The notes beneath the pieces were generated by a model. The model searched no databases, was not told the origin of the DNA, and was given only the letters and a program-made list of their open reading frames with translations. Of a stretch of DNA of 11,889 nucleotides, positions 7,763-11,889 are shown one piece after another (position 1 is the stretch's first letter; every line of letters starts with the position of its first letter). Both the position numbers and the translations under genes were made by a program. Source of the DNA: an uncultured Dictyoglomus sp. (lineage in GTDB: Bacteria; Dictyoglomota; Dictyoglomia; Dictyoglomales; Dictyoglomaceae); the NCBI GenBank assembly GCA_938039765.1, contig CALHTV010000001.1, positions 1 through 11,889 on the forward strand, in the 5' to 3' direction.

Positions 7763-9328
7763 TTACTTCTTCGATAACCAAACTGCTCTATATCTTACCC
7801 CAGACAACCCTGTTAATGGATCTAGATATAGTCCATGAACCCATGGCTGGTAAATCACTTGAGAGACATAATAGTAGATAGGTACTATTGGACAGTCTTC
7901 TAATATTACCCTTTCAGCAATACTATAATATTTTGCTCTTACCGACCATAAAGTTTCAAGTCTTGCTTTGTTAGTATATTCATCAACCTTTGGGTTTTTA
8001 TAGAAGCTATGATTTCCTTCAGGTCCCCAATTAGATGAGTTAAAAAGCACCCATAAGAAGTTGTCAGGATCAATATAATCTGCAACCCATCCTAAGCGAA
8101 ATACTGGGAGTTCTCCCTTGTCAAGTAGATCTAAATATACAGCCCAGTCATAATTCTGCAATTTTGCCTTAATTCCAATTTTTTGTAAATCTGCTTGAAT
8201 AGCCTCCATTATCCTCTTATGAGCGACACTAGTATTATAGTAAATTACTATTTCTGGCAATCCTTTACCATTGGGATATCCAGCTTTTGCCAGAAGTTTT
8301 TTAGCCTCTTCCACGTTATAGCTAAACTTCTCTTTTGCCCAATTATAATTTTCCTGGCTGAATCCAGGCATAGATGGAGGAAGAATTGTATAAGCAACTT
8401 TTGCTCTGCCTCTCCTTATTACCTTAACAATCCCTTCTTTATTTATTACACGAGTGATAGCTTGTCGCAAGTACTTATTATTAAAAGGCTTCTTTTGTAC
8501 ATTGAAACCAAGATAATAAATTCCTACTATTTCTTTTTCTAAGATATATGGCTTATATTTTGGATCATTGCTTACTCTATCCCATTCAGGATCTGGAATT
8601 CCTGTAATATCGATTTGTCCTTTTTCAAAATTCATAAAATCTACGTTCTCATCAGGAATGATCATCCACTCTATAGCATCTACATAAGGGCGTCCACGGA
8701 AATATTTAGGATTAGCTTTAAGCCTTATCTTTACATCATGTTTCCAATCTTCAAATATAAATGCACCAGTTCCTACTGGTTTCGTTGCAAAATCTTTACC
8801 TAATTTTTCTACCTCTTCTTTTGGTACTACCCAGAAACAAGAATAGGTCAAAGTGGAAAGAAATGGAGCGAAAGGTTTTTTAAGAGTAATTACAAGAGTA
8901 TACTTATCTTTTGCTACTACATCCTTTATTGGTTCAGCGAAACTTGCTCTTGGAGAAGCAGTTTTAGGATCCATAATCCTTTTAATTGAATATACAAAAT
9001 CTTCTGCTGTGACGTTTCTACCATTGTGAAAATAAACATTATCGTGTAAATAGAAAGTATAAACAGTACCATCTTTAGATATACTCCATCTTTTTGCAAT
9101 TGAACCAACAACTTTCCCATTAGGATCATACTCTACTAAACCATCAAAAATCTGTCTTGCTACCTCATCAGAAGCGGTATCCGTTATCATTGCTGGATCA
9201 AGAGTTGGTGGATCATTAACTAGACTTCTTCTAAGAACTCCTCCATATTGTGGGGTTTGAGCTATAGAAGATCCCAAAAGTAAGAAAATCAAAGAAACTA
9301 ACAAAAGAATTAAATAAGACTTCCTCAT
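7763..9328 (-). CDS. Extracellular solute-binding protein, family 5 (OppA/DppA-like)
   Basis: This is the secreted receptor of the importer encoded by the next two genes. The 521-residue product has a signal peptide: basic MRK, a hydrophobic core at 5-18 and a likely signal peptidase I site after SSIA (residue 23). There is no lipobox cysteine, so it should be a soluble periplasmic-type protein. The mature part carries the SBP family 5 features NDPPTLDPA (38-46), FHNGRNVTAEDFVYSIKRI (100-118), PVGTGAF (184-190), GFNVQKKPFNNKYLRQAI (274-291), and GWVADYIDPDNFL (413-425), characteristic of the peptide-binding lobe. Family members bind di- or oligopeptides, nickel, or, in thermophiles, oligosaccharides; the ligand cannot be fixed here. 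The ATG has AAAGGAG 8 nt upstream in a 22-nt gap after secG. No ATPase gene accompanies the transporter. Confidence 0.95.
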   Translation of the reverse strand: MRKSYLILLLVSLIFLLLGSSIAQTPQYGGVLRRSLVNDPPTLDPAMITDTASDEVARQIFDGLVEYDPNGKVVGSIAKRWSISKDGTVYTFYLHDNVYFHNGRNVTAEDFVYSIKRIMDPKTASPRASFAEPIKDVVAKDKYTLVITLKKPFAPFLSTLTYSCFWVVPKEEVEKLGKDFATKPVGTGAFIFEDWKHDVKIRLKANPKYFRGRPYVDAIEWMIIPDENVDFMNFEKGQIDITGIPDPEWDRVSNDPKYKPYILEKEIVGIYYLGFNVQKKPFNNKYLRQAITRVINKEGIVKVIRRGRAKVAYTILPPSMPGFSQENYNWAKEKFSYNVEEAKKLLAKAGYPNGKGLPEIVIYYNTSVAHKRIMEAIQADLQKIGIKAKLQNYDWAVYLDLLDKGELPVFRLGWVADYIDPDNFLWVLFNSSNWGPEGNHSFYKNPKVDEYTNKARLETLWSVRAKYYSIAERVILEDCPIVPIYYYVSQVIYQPWVHGLYLDPLTGLSGVRYRAVWLSKK

Positions 9329-9350
9329 CCCTAAATCTCCTTTTTAATTC

Positions 9351-9572
9351 TTAATGGATCACAAAGATCAACACAGAAGTTATCATGAACAATACTGCAA
9401 GTATAACAGTCACTTGTTTTAACCCTTTTTCCATTTGTCTTTTAGCTTTGTAAAAAGTAGTTTCTCCTCCACCTATAAACCCTAATCCTCCTCCTACCTC
9501 AGACTGAAATAAGATTACAGCTATCATACCTAAAGAAATTAGAAAATGTAAAATATATAATATAACTATCAT
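9351..9572 (-). CDS. secG: Preprotein translocase subunit SecG
   Basis: SecG is the small accessory subunit of the SecYEG channel that exports unfolded proteins across the inner membrane. The 73-residue protein has the typical two-helix layout: a first membrane segment at about 3-22 and a second at about 50-71. Between them is a cytoplasmic glycine-rich loop with GGGLGFIGGGETTFYKAKR (27-45), the conserved SecG signature region. The ATG is preceded by AGAGGTGA about 8 nt upstream, in an 18-nt gap after the tpiA stop. A position behind pgk and tpiA is a widespread arrangement. oppA follows after 22 nt with no visible terminator between them. Confidence 0.96.
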   Translation of the reverse strand: MIVILYILHFLISLGMIAVILFQSEVGGGLGFIGGGETTFYKAKRQMEKGLKQVTVILAVLFMITSVLIFVIH

Positions 9573-9590
9573 GTTTTATTCACCTCTTTT

Positions 9591-10340
9591 CTAGCTTTTA
9601 ACTATGCCCCAAAAAGATTCAGGTTTTAGACTTGCTCCACCTACTAGAGCTCCATCAATTTCACTTTGAGATAAAAATTCGCTAATATTTTGTGGATTAA
9701 CACTTCCCCCATATTGGATCCTAATTTTCTCTGAAATATCTCTTCCATACATCTCCGCTATTATTTCTCTTATCAACCTTGCTACTTCGTTTGCATCTTC
9801 ACCTTTAGCAGAATGTCCTGTTCCTATAGCCCAGACAGGTTCATAAGCAATTACAAGATTTTCAATATAATTTTTTTCTAAACCTTCCAGTCCATTCTTA
9901 ACTTGCCTTTTTATAATTTCTTCAGTCATCCCTCTTTGTCTTTCTTCCCACTTTTCCCCTACACAAAAAATAGGAGTTAAACCATGCGCAAATGCGGCTT
10001 TAATTTTCTTATTTATCATCTCATCACTTTCAGAAAAATATTGTCTCCTTTCAGAGTGGCCAATAATAACATAACTGCAATTTAAATCTTTTAACATAAT
10101 AGGAGAAACTTCTCCTGTATAAGCCCCTTCCTTTTCCCAAAATAAATTTTGCGCTCCTAATTTAAAAGGCGTGTCTTCAAGCAAATTCTTAGCTACGTAA
10201 AGAGAAGTAAAAGGAGGACATATAACTACCTCTTTCTCATTGTAATTACCTGCTAGGATCTTAAACTCTTTAATGAAATTCTCAGTTTCGGAACAAGTTT
10301 TATACATTTTCCAATTCGCGGCTATTATTTTTTTTCTCAA
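9591..10340 (-). CDS. tpiA: Triosephosphate isomerase
   Basis: TpiA interconverts dihydroxyacetone phosphate and glyceraldehyde 3-phosphate in the cytoplasm. The 249-residue TIM barrel has the normal length and a complete active site: N9 and K11 in AANWKMYKT, the electrophilic H95 in IIGHSERRQ, the catalytic base E167 in AYEPVWAIGTG (165-175, including the mobile loop 6), and the phosphate-binding loops YGGSVNP (210-216) and GALVGGASL (230-238). The start is TTG at 10340-10338: the frame gives the family N-terminus MRKKIIAANW directly from it, and AGGAGG stands 7 nt upstream. It sits 26 nt after the roadblock gene and 18 nt before secG, completing a pgk-tpiA-secG block. Confidence 0.98.
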   Translation of the reverse strand: MRKKIIAANWKMYKTCSETENFIKEFKILAGNYNEKEVVICPPFTSLYVAKNLLEDTPFKLGAQNLFWEKEGAYTGEVSPIMLKDLNCSYVIIGHSERRQYFSESDEMINKKIKAAFAHGLTPIFCVGEKWEERQRGMTEEIIKRQVKNGLEGLEKNYIENLVIAYEPVWAIGTGHSAKGEDANEVARLIREIIAEMYGRDISEKIRIQYGGSVNPQNISEFLSQSEIDGALVGGASLKPESFWGIVKS

Positions 10341-10347
10341 AACATCC

Positions 10348-10353
10348 CCTCCT
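10348..10353 (-). promoter_or_regulatory. Ribosome binding site deciding the TTG start of tpiA
   Basis: AGGAGG lies 7 nt before the TTG at 10340-10338 on the minus strand. A closer ATG at 10345-10343 is out of frame and meets TGA after one more codon, so it is not the tpiA start. Confidence 0.85.
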
Positions 10354-10366
10354 GTCTCTTAAAAAT

Positions 10367-10723
10367 TTAAATAATTTTTGCTAATTGAAAAGCTCCTTTC
10401 TTAATTCCAACCCTTATTTTTCCTAAATTTGCTCCTTTACTAGAGACCACCACTAAAATAGCAGGCTTACCTTCTACAGGAACTATGAATACAGCTCCAT
10501 CCTCGAAAATTATAACCATTTCTCTGGTAGATCCTTTAGCAAGCTCCATTCCTATCATTTCAGAGGCTCTTAAGCTTCCCGAAGCGACAGCTGCCAAAGA
10601 CTCGGTGTTTGATCCATCTTTTGCTACGCTTTCAATAAGTAATCCATCATCACTTACTAAAACCGAAACTTGGACTCCTTCTAATTTAGAAATTTCTTCT
10701 AAGGTTTCTCTTATACTAGCCAA
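10367..10723 (-). CDS. Roadblock/LC7 domain protein (MglB-like), partner unknown
   Basis: The 118-residue product matches the roadblock/LC7 fold: helix 1 at about 3-14 (IRETLEEISKLE), strands VQVSVLVSDDGLLIESVA (17-34), a long helix at about 40-62 (TESLAAVASGSLRASEMIGM), strands EMVIIFEDGAVFIVPVE and PAILVVVSS (68-94), and a C-terminal helix (99-117). Proteins of this family form dimers and often act on small Ras-like GTPases, as MglB does on MglA; others are orphan scaffolds. No GTPase gene is in the window. It sits between pgk (20 nt upstream) and tpiA (26 nt downstream), so it is likely co-transcribed with glycolytic genes. The start is TTG at 10723-10721 with GAGGGGG 5 nt upstream; the frame upstream has no better start. 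Fold assignment is fairly sure, function unknown. Confidence 0.88.
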   Translation of the reverse strand: MASIRETLEEISKLEGVQVSVLVSDDGLLIESVAKDGSNTESLAAVASGSLRASEMIGMELAKGSTREMVIIFEDGAVFIVPVEGKPAILVVVSSKGANLGKIRVGIKKGAFQLAKII

Positions 10724-10728
10724 CTTAT

Positions 10729-10735
10729 CCCCCTC
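10729..10735 (-). promoter_or_regulatory. Ribosome binding site deciding the TTG start of the roadblock gene
   Basis: GAGGGGG lies 5 nt before the TTG at 10723-10721 on the minus strand, within the 20-nt gap after pgk. The translated product begins at the expected first helix of the roadblock domain. Confidence 0.7.
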
Positions 10736-10743
10736 TTAACAAA

Positions 10744-11889
10744 TTATTTATCTTGCAAAACTGCTACTCCTGGTAACTCTTTACCCTCTAAGAACTCTAA
10801 AGAGGCTCCTCCTCCTGTAGAAATATGAGTAAATTTATCTTCTAATCCAAGCATCTGAATAGCAGCTGCACTATCTCCTCCTCCAACTATGCTAGTACAG
10901 TTCTTATTTTCTGCGATAGCTTCGGCAATAGCTCGAGTTCCTTTAGCGAAAGCTGGAATTTCAAATATTCCCATAGGTCCATTCCATACAATAGTTCTAG
11001 CTTTCAATATTTCTTCTTTAAACAGATCTATGGTTTTCGGACCAATATCAACTCCAATATCATCCTTTTCAAATTTATCTATATCTTTAATAGAGGTTGG
11101 CGCATCTTCTCTTATCTCTTTTACTACTACAGCATCAAAAGGAAGTATAAACTTTACATTTTTATCTTTAGCCAAACTCATCAATTCTTTTGCAAGTTCA
11201 AGTTTATCTTCTTCCACTATTGATTTTCCTATTTCGTATCCTAATGCTTTTAAGAAAGTAAACATCATACCCCCACCAATTAGGAGTACATCGACTTTAT
11301 TAATCAAGTTTTTAATGACTCCAATCTTATCAGAAACTTTTGCTCCCCCTAATATACATACAAAAGGCCTTTCTGGGGCTTCTAAGGCTTTCCCCATAAT
11401 TTCTATCTCTTTCTTCATTAAGAAACCTGCAACTCCAGGAATATAATTAGCTACCCCTGCCGTAGAAGCATGAGCTCTATGAGCCGTTCCAAAAGCATCA
11501 TTTACATAAAGATCTGCAAGACTTGCAAGTTTCTTTGCAAATTCAGGATCATTAGCTTCTTCCTCTTTGTAAAATCTTATATTCTCTAATAAAACCACGT
11601 CTCCTTCCTTCATACTTGCAACTTCTCTCTCTACTTCTTCCCCTATACAGTCGTTCAATTTCTTAACGGGTTTTCCTAAAAGTTCACTTAATCTTCTTGC
11701 TACAGGGTCTAATCTTAAGTCTTCCTGAAAACCCTTTGGTCTTCCAAGATGGGACACTAATATAACTTTTGCACCTTTGTCAACTAAATATTTAATAGTA
11801 GGTAAAGCCTCTCGAATTCTTCTATCATCAGTTATAACACCATTTTTAATGGGTACGTTAAAATCAACTCTAACTAGAACTTTTCTACC
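10744..11889 (-). CDS. pgk: Phosphoglycerate kinase, 5' end cut off by the window edge
   Basis: Pgk transfers phosphate from 1,3-bisphosphoglycerate to ADP, yielding ATP and 3-phosphoglycerate. The frame stays open to base 11889 and gives 381 residues; about 14 N-terminal residues lie beyond the edge. A GTG at 11757-11755 could be mistaken for a start, but the 44 codons before it encode the conserved [19 protein letters not shown] segment (7-25 of the visible part), so it is internal. Substrate-binding motifs follow: SHLGRP (46-51), [26 protein letters not shown] (129-143) and GGAKVSDKI (181-189). The nucleotide domain has WNGPMGIFE (302-310), GGGDSAAA (336-343) and [14 protein letters not shown] (357-370). 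The gene is intact in the visible part. It is unfused, unlike the pgk-tpi fusion of Thermotoga, and leads into the roadblock gene and tpiA. Confidence 0.98.
   Translation of the reverse strand, partial: GRKVLVRVDFNVPIKNGVITDDRRIREALPTIKYLVDKGAKVILVSHLGRPKGFQEDLRLDPVARRLSELLGKPVKKLNDCIGEEVEREVASMKEGDVVLLENIRFYKEEEANDPEFAKKLASLADLYVNDAFGTAHRAHASTAGVANYIPGVAGFLMKKEIEIMGKALEAPERPFVCILGGAKVSDKIGVIKNLINKVDVLLIGGGMMFTFLKALGYEIGKSIVEEDKLELAKELMSLAKDKNVKFILPFDAVVVKEIREDAPTSIKDIDKFEKDDIGVDIGPKTIDLFKEEILKARTIVWNGPMGIFEIPAFAKGTRAIAEAIAENKNCTSIVGGGDSAAAIQMLGLEDKFTHISTGGGASLEFLEGKELPGVAVLQDK

Noticed and set aside
9351..9420. Possible promoter for oppA inside the end of secG
   Set aside because: Only weak -35/-10-like words in AT-rich coding sequence; nothing stands out from background.
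10337..10345. Two-codon reading frame ATG-TTT-TGA overlapping the tpiA TTG start
   Set aside because: The ATG is only 2 nt from AGGAGG, too close for efficient initiation, and such short frames occur often by chance in AT-rich DNA.
10889..11446. Long open frame on the plus strand opposite pgk (and similar shorter ones opposite recG, fakA, oppA and the roadblock gene)
   Set aside because: Antisense to strongly conserved genes, no family resemblance, no ribosome binding site; these are shadows of the minus-strand genes.
10744..11757. pgk starting at GTG 11757
   Set aside because: The upstream 44 codons in the same frame encode the conserved Pgk N-terminal segment, so the true start is outside the window.

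Overview
The window is AT-rich DNA packed with genes, all of them on the minus strand and therefore transcribed from high to low coordinates. It suits a thermophilic anaerobic bacterium. The proteins are rich in Lys, Glu and Ile, arginine is mostly AGA, Shine-Dalgarno sites are strong and several genes start with TTG. The solute-binding protein has an ordinary signal peptide without a lipobox cysteine, and RecG carries a long N-terminal extension like that of Thermotoga. I favour Dictyoglomus or a close relative. A clostridial Firmicute is the main alternative, because the order asp23-fakA-recG-rsmD-coaD is typical of that group. This assignment is inference; no rRNA is present.

In transcription order the window holds: (1) pgk (5' end cut by the right edge), a roadblock/LC7-domain gene, tpiA and secG, which is a glycolysis-plus-secretion block; (2) oppA, oppB and oppC, the binding protein and two permeases of a peptide/nickel-type ABC importer, without its two ATPases; (3) asp23, fakA (DAK2/YloV family), recG, rsmD and coaD, followed by an open-ended coiled-coil gene that runs off the left edge.

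Gaps between genes are 6 to 26 nt, or the genes overlap (4, 11, 14 and 29 nt). The one exception is a 74-nt spacer between oppA and oppB. No rho-independent terminator is visible, so the whole window could be read as one transcription unit. The oppA-oppB spacer holds the most striking non-coding signal: a 14-bp inverted repeat plus two extra arms that can form mutually exclusive hairpins directly before the oppB ribosome binding site.

The genes are mostly housekeeping. pgk and tpiA act in lower glycolysis, SecG in the Sec translocon, Opp proteins in peptide (or related solute) uptake, FakA in phosphorylation of exogenous fatty acids, RecG in fork rescue, RsmD in 16S rRNA methylation and CoaD in coenzyme A synthesis. 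I saw no mobile elements, tRNA or rRNA genes, CRISPR arrays, or clearly novel system. The least explained items are the roadblock gene inside the glycolytic block, the alternating hairpins, and the ATPase-less transporter wedged between two conserved gene blocks.
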